Shown here in pieces: positions 39,206 through 47,965 of a stretch of 48,277 bases of DNA. Within the stretch, counting starts at the first letter, position 1; each line of letters starts with the position of its first letter. The position numbers and the translations under genes were made by a program. The notes beneath the pieces were generated by a model. That model was given only the letters and a program-made list of their open reading frames with translations. It had not been told where the DNA came from and made no database searches. The stretch spans positions 1-48,277 of the forward strand of contig NZ_JACJVR010000088.1 of assembly GCF_014212175.1 (NCBI RefSeq). The letters run 5' to 3'. The stretch comes from Cohnella xylanilytica. Lineage in GTDB: Bacteria > Bacillota > Bacilli > Paenibacillales > Paenibacillaceae.

Positions 39206-40891
39206 ATGGCCGCACACAAAATGCGCTCCGATATGATCAAGAAAGGGTTCGACCGCGCCCCGCACCGCAGTCTGCTGCGCGCGGCGGGCGTCAAGGAAGA
39301 GGACTTCGGCAAGCCGTTCATCGCGGTGTGCAACTCTTACCTGGACATCGTTCCCGGTCACGTCCACCTGCAGGAATTCGGCAAGATCGTCAAGGAAGCG
39401 ATCCGCGAAGCCGGCGGCGTTCCGTTCGAGTTCAACACGATCGGCGTCGACGACGGCATCGCGATGGGCCACATCGGCATGCGCTACTCGCTCGCCAGCC
39501 GCGAGATCATCGCCGACTCCGTCGAGACGATGGTGAACGCCCACTGGTTCGACGGCATGGTCTGCATCCCGAACTGCGATAAGATCACCCCGGGGATGAT
39601 GATGGCCGCGCTGCGGATCAACATCCCGACGATCTTCGTCAGCGGCGGCCCGATGAAGGCCGGACGCACGAAGGACGGCCGCGCCATCTCGCTGACCTCC
39701 GTCTTCGAAGGCGTCGGCGCCTACATGACCGGCAAGATCGACGAGCAGAGCCTGACCGAGCTCGAGCAATACGGCTGTCCGACTTGCGGCTCCTGCTCCG
39801 GCATGTTCACGGCCAACTCGATGAACTGCCTCGCCGAGGTGCTCGGCCTCGCGCTCCCGGGCAACGGAACGATTCTCGCCGTCGACCCGGCGCGCAAGGA
39901 ATTCGTCAAGCAATCGGCCAAGCAGCTGATGGAACTGATCAAGATGGACCTCAAGCCGCGCGACATCGTCACGAAGGATTCGATCGACAACGCGTTCGCG
40001 CTCGACATGGCGATGGGCGGCTCGACGAACACGGTTCTGCATACGCTCGCCCTCGCGCACGAAGCGGACATCGAATACCCGATCGAGCGCATCAACGAAG
40101 TGGCGAAGCGCGTTCCGTACCTGTCCAAGCTCGCTCCGGCCTCCGACCACCATATCGAAGACCTGCACACGGCGGGCGGCGTCAGCGCCATCATCAACGA
40201 GCTGTTCAAGAAGGAAGGCGCCTTGAAGGGCGACGTCCTGACGGTATCCGGCAAGACGCTGCGCGAGAACGTCGCCGGCTGCGAGATCAAGGATCACAGC
40301 GTCATCCGTCCGATCGACGACCCGCATTCCAAGGAAGGCGGCCTGTCCGTCCTGTTCGGCAACCTGGCTCCGGGCGGCTCGATCATCAAGGTCGGCGCGG
40401 TCGACAAGTCGGTCGGCGGCTACCACCGCGGCCCGGCCATCTGCTTCGACTCGCAGGACGACGTGCTGCGCGGCTTGGCGGAAGGCAAGGTCAAGGAAGG
40501 CCACGTCGTCGTCATCCGCTACGAAGGTCCGAAGGGCGGCCCCGGCATGCCGGAGATGCTCGCTCCGACGTCGCAGATCGTCGGCATGGGCCTGGGCACC
40601 AAGGTCGGTCTCATCACCGACGGCCGCTTCTCCGGCGCTTCGCGCGGCATCGCGATCGGCCACATCTCTCCGGAAGCGGCCGAAGGCGGCCCGATCGCGT
40701 TCGTCGAGGACGGCGACATGATCGAGCTGGACATGAACAACCGCACGATCACGCTCGAAGTGAGCGACGAAGAGCTGGAACGCCGCCGCGCCAACTGGAA
40801 GGGCTTCGAGCCGAAGATCAAGCGCGGCTACCTCGCCCGCTACTCGGCCATGGTCACGAACGCTTCCCAAGGCGGCGTCATGAAGCTCTGA
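39206..40891 (+). CDS. ilvD: Dihydroxy-acid dehydratase IlvD
   Basis: 561 residues, full length. 'FIAVCNSYLDIVPGH' (Cys42), 'MVCIPNCDKITPGMMMA' (Cys124) and 'CPTCGSCSGMFTANSMNCL' (Cys197) provide the iron-sulphur ligands, and 'LITDGRFSGASRGIAIGHISPEAAEGGPIAFVEDGD' the substrate loop. Third enzyme of valine, leucine and isoleucine synthesis. GGAGG lies 7 nt before ATG 39206. It stands alone here, away from ilv/leu genes. TATGAT about 60 nt upstream could be a -10, with a poor -35. Confidence 0.97.
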   Translation: MAAHKMRSDMIKKGFDRAPHRSLLRAAGVKEEDFGKPFIAVCNSYLDIVPGHVHLQEFGKIVKEAIREAGGVPFEFNTIGVDDGIAMGHIGMRYSLASREIIADSVETMVNAHWFDGMVCIPNCDKITPGMMMAALRINIPTIFVSGGPMKAGRTKDGRAISLTSVFEGVGAYMTGKIDEQSLTELEQYGCPTCGSCSGMFTANSMNCLAEVLGLALPGNGTILAVDPARKEFVKQSAKQLMELIKMDLKPRDIVTKDSIDNAFALDMAMGGSTNTVLHTLALAHEADIEYPIERINEVAKRVPYLSKLAPASDHHIEDLHTAGGVSAIINELFKKEGALKGDVLTVSGKTLRENVAGCEIKDHSVIRPIDDPHSKEGGLSVLFGNLAPGGSIIKVGAVDKSVGGYHRGPAICFDSQDDVLRGLAEGKVKEGHVVVIRYEGPKGGPGMPEMLAPTSQIVGMGLGTKVGLITDGRFSGASRGIAIGHISPEAAEGGPIAFVEDGDMIELDMNNRTITLEVSDEELERRRANWKGFEPKIKRGYLARYSAMVTNASQGGVMKL

Positions 40892-40956
40892 TCCGAATAC
40901 GCGCCGAACGATTCGTCGGACCTCGCTCCCGAGGCAGCGTCCGACAATCGCGACAA

Positions 40957-40992
40957 CAACCCCCGACGGTTCTCCGTCGGGGGTTGCTTCTT
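40957..40992 (+). terminator. Rho-independent terminator of ilvD
   Basis: A 13-bp stem, CAACCCCCGACGG (40957-40969) with CCGTCGGGGGTTG (40974-40986), loop TTCT, then CTTCTT. Confidence 0.88.
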
Positions 40993-41013
40993 ATCCGCCG
41001 CCGATAAGACAAT

Positions 41014-41047
41014 CGGCCCGCTCCTTCGATCGCGAAGAAGCGGGCCG
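41014..41047. terminator. Long two-part hairpin past the deacetylase gene, no U-tract
   Basis: CGGCCCGCT (41014-41022) pairs with AGCGGGCCG (41039-41047) and CTTCG (41024-41028) with CGAAG (41033-41037); C41023/A41038 mismatch, ATCG loop. No T-run follows, so the termination role is uncertain. Confidence 0.4.
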
Positions 41048-41058
41048 GATGCGGCTTC

Positions 41059-41125
41059 GATCCGTAATTCCCATAGATCCGTAATTCCCATTGAGCCATA
41101 AATCCCATCGATCCATAAATCCATA
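41059..41125. repeat. Four degenerate 17-bp tandem repeats
   Basis: Units start at 41059, 41076, 41093 and 41110. The first two are GATCCGTAATTCCCAT plus one base; the last two drift to GAGCCATAAATCCCAT and GATCCATAAATCCATA. It lies between convergent ilvD and deacetylase genes. Confidence 0.85.
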
Positions 41126-41139
41126 CATTAGGATGACGA

Positions 41140-42690
41140 TTACGATAGCGGTTCGAGCGCGATCTCTTCGCGAAGCTCGGAGGCGTCGGAGGAAGCGCCG
41201 GCCTCCTTGGATCTATTCGACGTCCCGGCCGATTCGGCCGCCTCCGGCCTATCCGCGGAGCAAGCGTCGCTCCCCATCCGGCGAATGGCCTTGCGCGCTT
41301 CCTCGGAGGAGTCCGTCCCGTTCCAGAAGGACAAGGCTGCCCGGCTCATCACGATGATGCGCGGCTCCAGCTTCCCGCCGTGTTCGCTGATCTTCTTCCC
41401 GCCGTCGGGATGAATGACGCGCATCAGCAGCTTTAAGTAGACGTTCGTCAAAGCGGAGAACATTCCCCGCGGCAGCTCGAATGTGTCGAAGCCGAGGCCT
41501 TCGGAGCCGCGGTTGATCATCGAGACGCCGTACAGCGCCTTGATCTTGCCGGCTTGCGGCAGCGATTCGACTTCCCGGGCGATGTCCGGCAGCGCCCGCT
41601 CGACTTCACGGATGAGCCGGATCGCGACGTGGACGCCGGACTTCGACTTCATCCCGATCTCGTACATTCTCTCGTTATCGAAGTGCATCTCGACGACCAA
41701 GTCCCCGCGGACGAGCCGGGATCCGTCCCGCAGCGTCAGCTCCCGCCCGTTGTAGCGGACGAGCCGGTAATTCATGAAGGAGCCGTCGCCGAACGGCCGA
41801 ACCCGGAACAGGACGTGGAACACCTTCTCCCACACCATCCATGCCGCCACGACCATCCGCTTGAGAGGCCCCGTCTTCCGGACGGATTCGGCTCTCGTCC
41901 CCGCGCTCGCGCTCGCGCTTGCCGCCGACGCCTCCTCCGCTTCCGTAGGGCCGGAAGGCTTCGCCGCCTTCCGGGCCGCGCGCTGGCGGTCGCTGACGGC
42001 GATCAGCTCCCCGATTCCGACGAAGCGCAGACCGAGCTCGCGCCCGTCCTTCAGAATGCGCTCCAGCGCCGCGATCGTTTGAGCCGGCGCTCCCGGATCC
42101 GCGCCGAACGTGTCGCCGCGGTCATGCAGCAGGAACACCTGGCCCGGCGCCAGCTTCTCTCTCATTTTCCGATACAGGTTCTCGGCCCCGACCTTCTCCT
42201 TCCAATCGCCGAACATCGAGGTCCAGAGGACGATCTGCATATGCCGAAGCTGCGCGAAGTCGAAGACGTTGACGATTCCCCAGGGCGGCCGGTAATAGAC
42301 GGGACGCTCGCCCGTAATGCTCTCGATAATGTCCGACGTCCGCCGAACCTGACGCTTGACCGTCCTCGGGCTCATGATCCAGTTGCTCCGGTGAACGTAG
42401 TTATGGATGCCCAGCGTATGGCCTTCCTCGTGCATTCTGCGGATAAGCTCCGGGTTCTTCTCCGCATGGGAGCCGACGACGAAGAACGTGGCCTTGGCCC
42501 CGTAGCTCTTGAGCAGGTCGAGCAGCCGGGGCGTATACTCCGGATCCGGGCCGTCGTCGAACGTCAGGGCGATCTCCCGCTTCGCGAGCCCGCGGCGGAA
42601 GACGCGGAATCCGAACACGCGGCTGACGAATCCCGGAATGAACGCGTAAAAAGTCAAAAAATAAAAAATCCACCAAAGGATTCTGTCCAT
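41140..42690 (-). CDS. Membrane-anchored polysaccharide deacetylase with YkoP-like C-domain
   Basis: 516 residues. One N-terminal membrane helix ('MDRILWWIFYFLTFYAFIPGFVSRVFG'), then a complete NodB domain: 'EIALTFDDGPDPEYTPRLLDLLKSYGAKATFFVVGSHAEKNPELIRRMHEEGHTLGIHNYVH' and 'YYRPPWGIVNVFD'. After an Ala/Ser linker, 'AWMVWEKVFHVLFRVRPFGDGSFMNYRLVRYNGRELTLRDGSRLVRGDLVVEMHFDNERMYEIG' resembles the YkoP family, with a basic/acidic tail. Extracellular glycan deacetylation is likely. Start ATG 42690 with GTGAGG ahead. An upstream in-frame ATG at 42711 has no site. Confidence 0.82.
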   Translation of the reverse strand: MDRILWWIFYFLTFYAFIPGFVSRVFGFRVFRRGLAKREIALTFDDGPDPEYTPRLLDLLKSYGAKATFFVVGSHAEKNPELIRRMHEEGHTLGIHNYVHRSNWIMSPRTVKRQVRRTSDIIESITGERPVYYRPPWGIVNVFDFAQLRHMQIVLWTSMFGDWKEKVGAENLYRKMREKLAPGQVFLLHDRGDTFGADPGAPAQTIAALERILKDGRELGLRFVGIGELIAVSDRQRAARKAAKPSGPTEAEEASAASASASAGTRAESVRKTGPLKRMVVAAWMVWEKVFHVLFRVRPFGDGSFMNYRLVRYNGRELTLRDGSRLVRGDLVVEMHFDNERMYEIGMKSKSGVHVAIRLIREVERALPDIAREVESLPQAGKIKALYGVSMINRGSEGLGFDTFELPRGMFSALTNVYLKLLMRVIHPDGGKKISEHGGKLEPRIIVMSRAALSFWNGTDSSEEARKAIRRMGSDACSADRPEAAESAGTSNRSKEAGASSDASELREEIALEPLS

Positions 42691-42864
42691 GCCTTCCTCA
42701 CCATTTTTCATGCTGTATTTGGGATCGCGCCGCTTAACGTGCACGTACTATTTTATCATACGCATCCGAAAAATAGGCATGTTTGCAGGCATTCTTTTTT
42801 GGAATCGTGTACAATAAGGAGGATATAGGCAAAATATCTATTCCGTAGGAGTGAACTGCCGGAT

Positions 42865-44046
42865 ATGTTCTCGCTTTATCAGAAGTACTGGAGAACCGCG
42901 TTCGACATCGGCGTCATCGCCTTGACAGTATGGCTGACCATGTTCATCATCAGCTATCTGTACAAGATCGCGACGCCGGTATTTTTGTCTTTTCTCATTT
43001 TCCTATGCATCGAACCTCTCGCCAAGAGACTGAACCGAATCGGACTCCGCAAGTCGATCGCGTCCGGAATCAGCGTTCTCGTCTTCCTTCTCGTCGTTCT
43101 CGCCATCCTCGCCGGGCTCGGCTTGATCTTCTACTCGCAGATCGATCAGCTCAGCCAGAAGCTGCCGGAGTACCAGAGGTCGCTTACGAACCAGGTCGCC
43201 GAGATCACGGAGGAGCTCAAGAAGCATTCGGACAAGCTCCCCGCCGACTTCACGGAGAGGGCGAAGGATGCGGTCGACAAGGTCACCAAGTTCGGAACCG
43301 ATCTCGCGACCTCGTTCTTGACCTGGCTAATCTCGTTCATCAAGTCGTTCTCGTCGTTTATTCTCAACTTCTCGATCGCCATCATCCTCGCCTACTTCCT
43401 GAGCGTCGAGATCGACATGTGGCGAAGGCTCGCCAACGACCGTTCTCCGAAGACGATCAAGGCCGCGTTCGACTTCCTGCGAGCCAACGTGTTCAAGGGC
43501 ATCGGCGCTTACTTCAAGGCGCAGGCGAAGCTCGTCACCGTCACGTTCATCGTCATCTTCATCGCCTTGCTTCTGCTTGGGGTGAACAACGCCTTCGCGA
43601 TCGCGCTGCTGGCCGGGGTGTTCGACGTCCTGCCGCTTCTCGGCGTCAGCACGCTGTTCATCCCTTGGATCATCTACCTGTTCATCGTAGGGGACACGGT
43701 GCTGGCGATCTGGCTGACCGCGCTGCTCGTCGCCGTTACGTTGACCCGGCAATTCCTCGAGCCGCGCATTACCGGCCAGACGGTCGGCGTGTCGGCGTTC
43801 ACGATGCTCGCGTTCATGATGGTGTCGCTGTCCTTCTTCGGAGTGGCGGGCCTCATTCTCGCGCCGATTCTGATGATTCTGCTCAAGGCGCTGTACGACC
43901 AAGGCTACCTTCAGCGGTGGATCCGGCTGCCCAAGGAGGAGTTCGCCGTCTCGCCTCTGGGACCCTCGCCGATGGAGAGCGGGCCGTTCGTCGAATCGCT
44001 CGAGCAGATCCGGCCGGAGACGAAGGATACGAGAGACACGGATTGA
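42865..44046 (+). CDS. AI-2E family transporter-type membrane protein (YueF/YtvI)
   Basis: 393 residues with 7-8 membrane helices. 'FLSFLIFLCIEPLAKRLNRIGLRKSIASGISVLVFLLVVLAIL' and 'FDVLPLLGVSTLFIPWIIYLFIVGDTVLAIWLTALLVAVTLTRQFLEPRITGQTVGVSAFTMLAFMMVSLSFFGVAGLILAPILMILLKAL' match the family (includes YtvI; the AI-2E label is historical and does not mean autoinducer transport). A polar tail of about 45 residues follows. AGGAG lies 13 nt before the ATG, a long spacing. Transcribed away from the deacetylase gene. Confidence 0.9.
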   Translation: MFSLYQKYWRTAFDIGVIALTVWLTMFIISYLYKIATPVFLSFLIFLCIEPLAKRLNRIGLRKSIASGISVLVFLLVVLAILAGLGLIFYSQIDQLSQKLPEYQRSLTNQVAEITEELKKHSDKLPADFTERAKDAVDKVTKFGTDLATSFLTWLISFIKSFSSFILNFSIAIILAYFLSVEIDMWRRLANDRSPKTIKAAFDFLRANVFKGIGAYFKAQAKLVTVTFIVIFIALLLLGVNNAFAIALLAGVFDVLPLLGVSTLFIPWIIYLFIVGDTVLAIWLTALLVAVTLTRQFLEPRITGQTVGVSAFTMLAFMMVSLSFFGVAGLILAPILMILLKALYDQGYLQRWIRLPKEEFAVSPLGPSPMESGPFVESLEQIRPETKDTRDTD

Positions 44047-44063
44047 ACAGGTTGAAAAGCATG

Positions 44064-44103
44064 CAAAAAAAGCCCGCCTCTACTTGCCTGAGGCGGGCTT
44101 TTT
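44064..44103. terminator. Bidirectional terminator shared by AI-2E gene and PBP gene
   Basis: AAAAAGCCCGCCTC (44067-44080) pairs with GAGGCGGGCTTTTT (44090-44103), loop of nine. The right arm encodes the last residues of the PBP gene on the minus strand. Confidence 0.92.
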
Positions 44104-45906
44104 GTCGACCGTTGGAAGCAGAGACTCCATCAGGTCCCCGAATAAGGCGGCGGCGCGGTTGCGCAGGCCGATCGGCTGGCGCTCGATCAGCACCGCGACC
44201 GCGTAGCGGGCCGTGCCGTCCGCGGGACCGTAGCCGACGAACCAATGGGCGTTGCTTCTCGTCTTCCCGACGCCCACCTCGGCGGTCCCCGATTTGCCGG
44301 CTAGCGCGTGCTTCGCGTCGGCCAGCGACTGGGCGGCCGTCCCTTCGGCCGCGACCGCCTTCATCGCACGGCGCAGCGCGGCGGCCGTCTCCGGCCGGAT
44401 GGCGCCGTAGACCGAAGGCGAAGCTTGCGTCGGCAGCTTCGCCAGAAGGCCGCCGTCGGCGTAGCGGATCTCGCTTGAGATCCGCGGGGCGAACACCCGG
44501 CCGCCGTGCAGCAGCGTGACGGCCAGATTCGCCGCTTGCAGCGGCGTTATTTTCACGTCTCTCTGGCCGATTCCGGTTCCCGTCCGCACGCCGCCGTCCA
44601 GCCCGTTCTTCGCGTCCAGGAACACCGCTCCGGCTTCCTCTTCTTCGAGCAGTCTCAGCGGCTTCCCGTCGGCGAACGAACCGGAATGCCAGCCGATCTG
44701 CCGGCCGATGCCCAGCTTGTCCGCCGTCTTCCGCAGCGCCTCCGGATGAAGGCGTTCGGCGAGCGCCGCGAACACGACGTTGCACGATTCGGCGTACGCC
44801 TGCTCCAGCGTAAGCACGCCGTGCCCCTCGCGGCGCCAGCAGTGCAGGCCGTAGCGGCCGTACTCTCCCTGGCAACGGAACCGCTCGTCCTCGTCCGTCA
44901 CGCCCGCTTCCAGCGCGGCCGCCAGCGTGACGGTCTTGAACACGGAGCCGGGGGGGATCGCGATCAAGGCATGATTCCTCTCGTCGGTCGCGTCTTCCCC
45001 GATCCGGTCCGGGTGGAACGCGGGCAGCGACGCCATCGCGAGAATGTCGGCGTTCGCCGCGTCTAGCACGACAACGGCTCCCTGTTCGACTCCATGCTTG
45101 GCGAGCGCCTGCTCGACCTTCCTCTGCACGTCGAGGTCGAGCGTCGTCTTCACCTGCAGCGGATAATGGGGATTGTCCGGCGCCGTCACTCTCAGCCCCA
45201 ACCCTTGCAGCGGTCTTCTCGCCGCGTCGGTCACTTGAATCGCTTCCGTCCGGCCGATCCCCTTGAGAAGACGGTCGAGGGACAGCTCCAGTCCGGCGCC
45301 GCCGATCCGGTCCGTCACTCTCATCGAGCGAGCCGCCAGCTCCTCGCCGTAGAGCCGCCGCAGCCGTTCCGGGTTCTGGGAGACGTATCCGATCGCGTGC
45401 AGCGGGGAGACGGGAAGGTTCAGCGGATACCGGTTGCGATACGGAAGCACCGCGATGCCCGTCAAGTCCATCCGGCGCACCTCCTCGGCCTCCTCGTCCG
45501 TCAACCCTCTGGCTTCGTCCCGTCCGGGGTCCTTCCAGACGTCCGCCGCCCGAAGCTCCGACAGCCACTTGACCAGCCGCTCCGGTTCCGTCCGCAGAAC
45601 GGCCGCGAGCCGGGACATCGATTCCTCCGTCCCGCGCGGAACGCCGGGCTCGGGGAATGCCGCCAGCGCCCATACCGTCTCTCCCGTCAGCTTCCGCCCG
45701 TTCCGGTCCAGGAACTGGCCCCTTCCGCTGTCGAGGACGAGCCGGTCGGACCGCTGCATTACCGCGCGCTCTCCGAGCGCGGCCGCTTCCTTGGCTCCCC
45801 CGCCGCCGATCAGCTGCACCCAGGCCAGGCGGACGATCGCGATGACGAACGCGATGGCCAGCACGATCGCCGCGCGCAACAGCCGGATTCGATTCCTGCC
45901 GCTCAC
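44080..45906 (-). CDS. Class B penicillin-binding protein (PbpI-like transpeptidase)
   Basis: 608 residues. One N-terminal membrane anchor (residues ~10-32), a dimerisation region, and the transpeptidase with S-x-x-K Ser321-Lys324 ('IPPGSVFKTVTLAAAL'), S-x-N Ser374-Asn376 ('YAESCNVVFAAL') and K-S/T-G Lys538-Gly540 ('AGKSGTAEVG'). It acts on the outer face of the membrane, cross-linking peptidoglycan. Layout and length are like B. subtilis PbpI/YrrR. Start is GTG 45906, AAAGGGAG 9 nt upstream. A Cys follows the active-site Ser in the SxN motif (SCN), a common variant. Confidence 0.94.
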   Translation of the reverse strand: MSGRNRIRLLRAAIVLAIAFVIAIVRLAWVQLIGGGGAKEAAALGERAVMQRSDRLVLDSGRGQFLDRNGRKLTGETVWALAAFPEPGVPRGTEESMSRLAAVLRTEPERLVKWLSELRAADVWKDPGRDEARGLTDEEAEEVRRMDLTGIAVLPYRNRYPLNLPVSPLHAIGYVSQNPERLRRLYGEELAARSMRVTDRIGGAGLELSLDRLLKGIGRTEAIQVTDAARRPLQGLGLRVTAPDNPHYPLQVKTTLDLDVQRKVEQALAKHGVEQGAVVVLDAANADILAMASLPAFHPDRIGEDATDERNHALIAIPPGSVFKTVTLAAALEAGVTDEDERFRCQGEYGRYGLHCWRREGHGVLTLEQAYAESCNVVFAALAERLHPEALRKTADKLGIGRQIGWHSGSFADGKPLRLLEEEEAGAVFLDAKNGLDGGVRTGTGIGQRDVKITPLQAANLAVTLLHGGRVFAPRISSEIRYADGGLLAKLPTQASPSVYGAIRPETAAALRRAMKAVAAEGTAAQSLADAKHALAGKSGTAEVGVGKTRSNAHWFVGYGPADGTARYAVAVLIERQPIGLRNRAAALFGDLMESLLPTVDKKPASGK

Positions 45907-45992
45907 GATTCGATACTCCCTTTCCTTTGCTCTGCTTCAATATGTATCAGTTTAGCCACGATTCGGGCTTCTCAACGCTTCGTCCCCGCAAG

Positions 45993-46021
45993 AAAAAAAG
46001 CCCGCCATTCGAGCGAATGAC
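45993..46021 (-). terminator. Rho-independent terminator of the mhqE-mhqD-like operon
   Basis: On the minus strand GTCATTC (46021-46015) pairs with GAATGGC (46010-46004) around GCTC, then GGGC and seven Ts (45993-45999). Confidence 0.7.
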
Positions 46022-46080
46022 GAGCATCTCCTTCATATAGGATCGGATTGCGCAGGATCGGGTTGCGTTCGATCCCTCGG

Positions 46081-46692
46081 TCAAGCTCCGTACCGGCTCC
46101 GGTACCAAGCCGCGGCCGCCTCGACTTCTCCGGCCGTCAGCCGGTGTCCGTACGATTCCCAATGAACCGCGACCGAGGCTCCGGCCCCTTCCAGCAACGC
46201 CCGCAGCTCCTCGGTCTCCCCGGCGGAGCAGATCGGATCGTTCGTGCCCGCGCCGACGAATACCGGCAAGCCGGTCAAGTCGGGCAGCTCGATCCCGCGG
46301 CGGGGAACCATCGGGTGGTGGAGAATCGCTCCGCTTAAGGCGTCCTTATAGTGGAAAAGCAAGCTCCCGGCGATGTTCGCTCCGTTGGAATAGCCGACGG
46401 CCAGCACGCGGCGCCGGTCGAAGCCGTATTGCCCGGCGGCTTCGTCCAGGAAGCGGTTCAGCTCCTCCGTCCGGAAGATGAGGTCCTCCTCGTCGAATAC
46501 CCCTTCCGCGATGCGCCGGAAAAACCGGGGCATCCCGTTCTCCGACACGTTGCCGCGAACGCTCAGGTAGGAGGCGTCCGGGGCGATGGCCTCCGCGAGC
46601 GGAATCAGATCCCTCTCCGTGCCGCCCGTTCCGTGCAGGAGGAGCAGCGTCGGAGCCGATGCGTTCGCGCCTTGCTTGAACAGATGCTTCAT
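46081..46692 (-). CDS. mhqD: Alpha/beta-hydrolase carboxylesterase, MhqD-like
   Basis: 203 residues. 'LLLLHGTGGTERDLIPLAEAIAPDASYLSVRGNVSENGMPRFFRR', the nucleophile elbow 'AVGYSNGANIAGS' (Ser102), Asp152 ('GAGTNDPIC') and His183 ('ESYGHRLT') form a full triad of the phospholipase/carboxylesterase family. In B. subtilis mhqD follows the dioxygenase mhqE and is repressed by MhqR; here the ATG overlaps the dioxygenase stop as ATGA. Probably acts on aromatic ring-cleavage products or their esters; substrate unproven. Confidence 0.88.
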   Translation of the reverse strand: MKHLFKQGANASAPTLLLLHGTGGTERDLIPLAEAIAPDASYLSVRGNVSENGMPRFFRRIAEGVFDEEDLIFRTEELNRFLDEAAGQYGFDRRRVLAVGYSNGANIAGSLLFHYKDALSGAILHHPMVPRRGIELPDLTGLPVFVGAGTNDPICSAGETEELRALLEGAGASVAVHWESYGHRLTAGEVEAAAAWYRSRYGA

Positions 46693-47642
46693 CGCGATCC
46701 CTCCTCGTCGAGGCTGCGCACCCGGATCGGCAGCAGGTTGCTCTCGATCAGCTCGCGATGCGGCTCGAACCAGGACGGCAGCATCAGCTTCTCGCCGAGA
46801 GATTCGAACGGTTCGTCCACGTCGAATCCCGGCGTGTCGGTCGCGATCTCGAACAGGATGCCGCCCGCTTCGCGGAAGTATACGGCATGGAAGTATTGGC
46901 GGTCGACGATCGGCGTCGGTCTCAGGCCTCGGCTGTCGACGAGCTCCCGCCAGCGGACGTGGTCCTCGTCGTCCTTCGCCCTCCAGGCGATGTGGTGCAC
47001 CGTGCCCGCGCCGCCCGCGCCCCAAGGCATCGGCTCGGCGTTGATGTCGATGACGTTGCCGATGTCGCCTTCCGAGCGGAACCGGACGAGCCCGCCTTCC
47101 TCCGCGACTCTCGTCAAGCCGAGCACGTTCTGCAGAACGTCCATCGTCTTGTCCGGGGCGATGCTGTTCAGCACCGCGCCGCCGAAGCCCTTGATCGCGT
47201 ATTCCGCGGGAACGCCGCCGAACGACCATTGGCTCCTCTCGCCTTCATCCCGCTCCACGATCTCCAGTTGCAAGCCGTCCCGGTCGGCTAGCCGCAAGTA
47301 CGTCTCGCCGAACCGTTCGGTCTTCTCGAACGCTACGCCCAGCTTCTCGAGCCGCCGCTCCCAGAACGGCAGCGCGCCGGCCGGTACCGCGAACGTCGTG
47401 TAGCCGACCTGGCCGCCGCCTACCCGGCCGACGCGGCTTCCGGGCGAAGGGAAGAACGTGACCGCCGTTCCGGGGCTGCCCATCTCGTTGCCGAAGTACA
47501 GGTGGTACACTTCCGGAGCGTCGAAGTTGATCGTCTTCTTCACGAGCCGAAGACCGAGCACTCCCGCGTAGAAGTCCACGTTATCCTGAGGGTTGCGAAC
47601 GAAAGAAGTGATGTGGTGAATGCCAGCCGTGCGTTGAGTCAT
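46689..47642 (-). CDS. mhqE: Ring-cleaving dioxygenase, VOC fold (MhqE/MhqA-like)
   Basis: 317 residues, two VOC modules. 'GIHHITSFVRNPQDNVDFYAGVLGLRLVKKTINFDAPEVYHLYFGNEMGSPGTAVTFF' and 'GTVHHIAWRAKDDEDHVRWRELVDSRG' with 'IVDRQYFHAVYFREAGGILFEIATDTPGF' provide the His, His, Glu metal set of extradiol-type dioxygenases (Fe or Mn). MhqA/E/O proteins degrade quinones and hydroquinones. Start ATG 47642 has GGAGG 9 nt upstream; the in-frame TTG at 47648 is too close. Preceded by two MhqR-like dyads. Confidence 0.88.
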   Translation of the reverse strand: MTQRTAGIHHITSFVRNPQDNVDFYAGVLGLRLVKKTINFDAPEVYHLYFGNEMGSPGTAVTFFPSPGSRVGRVGGGQVGYTTFAVPAGALPFWERRLEKLGVAFEKTERFGETYLRLADRDGLQLEIVERDEGERSQWSFGGVPAEYAIKGFGGAVLNSIAPDKTMDVLQNVLGLTRVAEEGGLVRFRSEGDIGNVIDINAEPMPWGAGGAGTVHHIAWRAKDDEDHVRWRELVDSRGLRPTPIVDRQYFHAVYFREAGGILFEIATDTPGFDVDEPFESLGEKLMLPSWFEPHRELIESNLLPIRVRSLDEEGSR

Positions 47643-47660
47643 AATCAATCGCCTCCATAT

Positions 47661-47678
47661 TGTCTTTAATTTGAGATT
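47661..47678 (-). promoter_or_regulatory. MhqR-like operator, copy 1 (at the transcription start)
   Basis: Plus-strand TGTCTTTAATTTGAGATT, sharing TCTTTAAyTTGAGAT with copy 2. It overlaps the end of the predicted -10 and the start region, a repressor position. Confidence 0.55.
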
Positions 47679-47703
47679 TTAGAGCCAGGTTTCTTGCGGT
47701 CGA
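47676..47703 (-). promoter_or_regulatory. Candidate promoter of mhqE-mhqD-like operon
   Basis: On the minus strand TCGACC (47698-47703), 16 bp, TAAAAT (47676-47681). -10 matches 5 of 6 and -35 4 of 6. Confidence 0.5.
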
Positions 47704-47735
47704 TGCCGGTTTGAAGCTGACGTCTTAAAATTTAA

Positions 47736-47753
47736 TATCTTTAACTTGAGATA
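47736..47753 (-). promoter_or_regulatory. MhqR-like operator, copy 2 (upstream)
   Basis: TATCTTTAACTTGAGATA: arms TATCT and AGATA with a central TTGA-type core, close to the recalled MhqR consensus TATCTcgaAtTcgAGATA. Centre-to-centre distance to copy 1 is 75 bp. Confidence 0.6.
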
Positions 47754-47965
47754 ATCATACACCCTTCGGTCAAATTGCGCAAGCCCCTATTTTATATTCC
47801 CCGTAAATGCCCTGCTTAAGCAATTTTCAGCCTCTTCACGGGCCGCAGCCACGGGTCGCATTCTCGAATCCGCCGGGCCCTGCCACTATCCCCTTGCCTC
47901 AGGCTCCCCCACGTCGTCGTCCGCCGAGGCTGAGAAATGCAGCACGTCTCCGCTCTTCTTTACAC
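47754..47965. other. Intergenic stretch without a recognisable gene
   Basis: From the upstream mhq-type operator to the tandem repeat array. Short open frames here lack ribosome sites and plausible products; no RNA gene was recognised. The bases after the repeat (48151-48277) likewise show no gene, but could be the upstream region of one outside the window. Confidence 0.6.
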
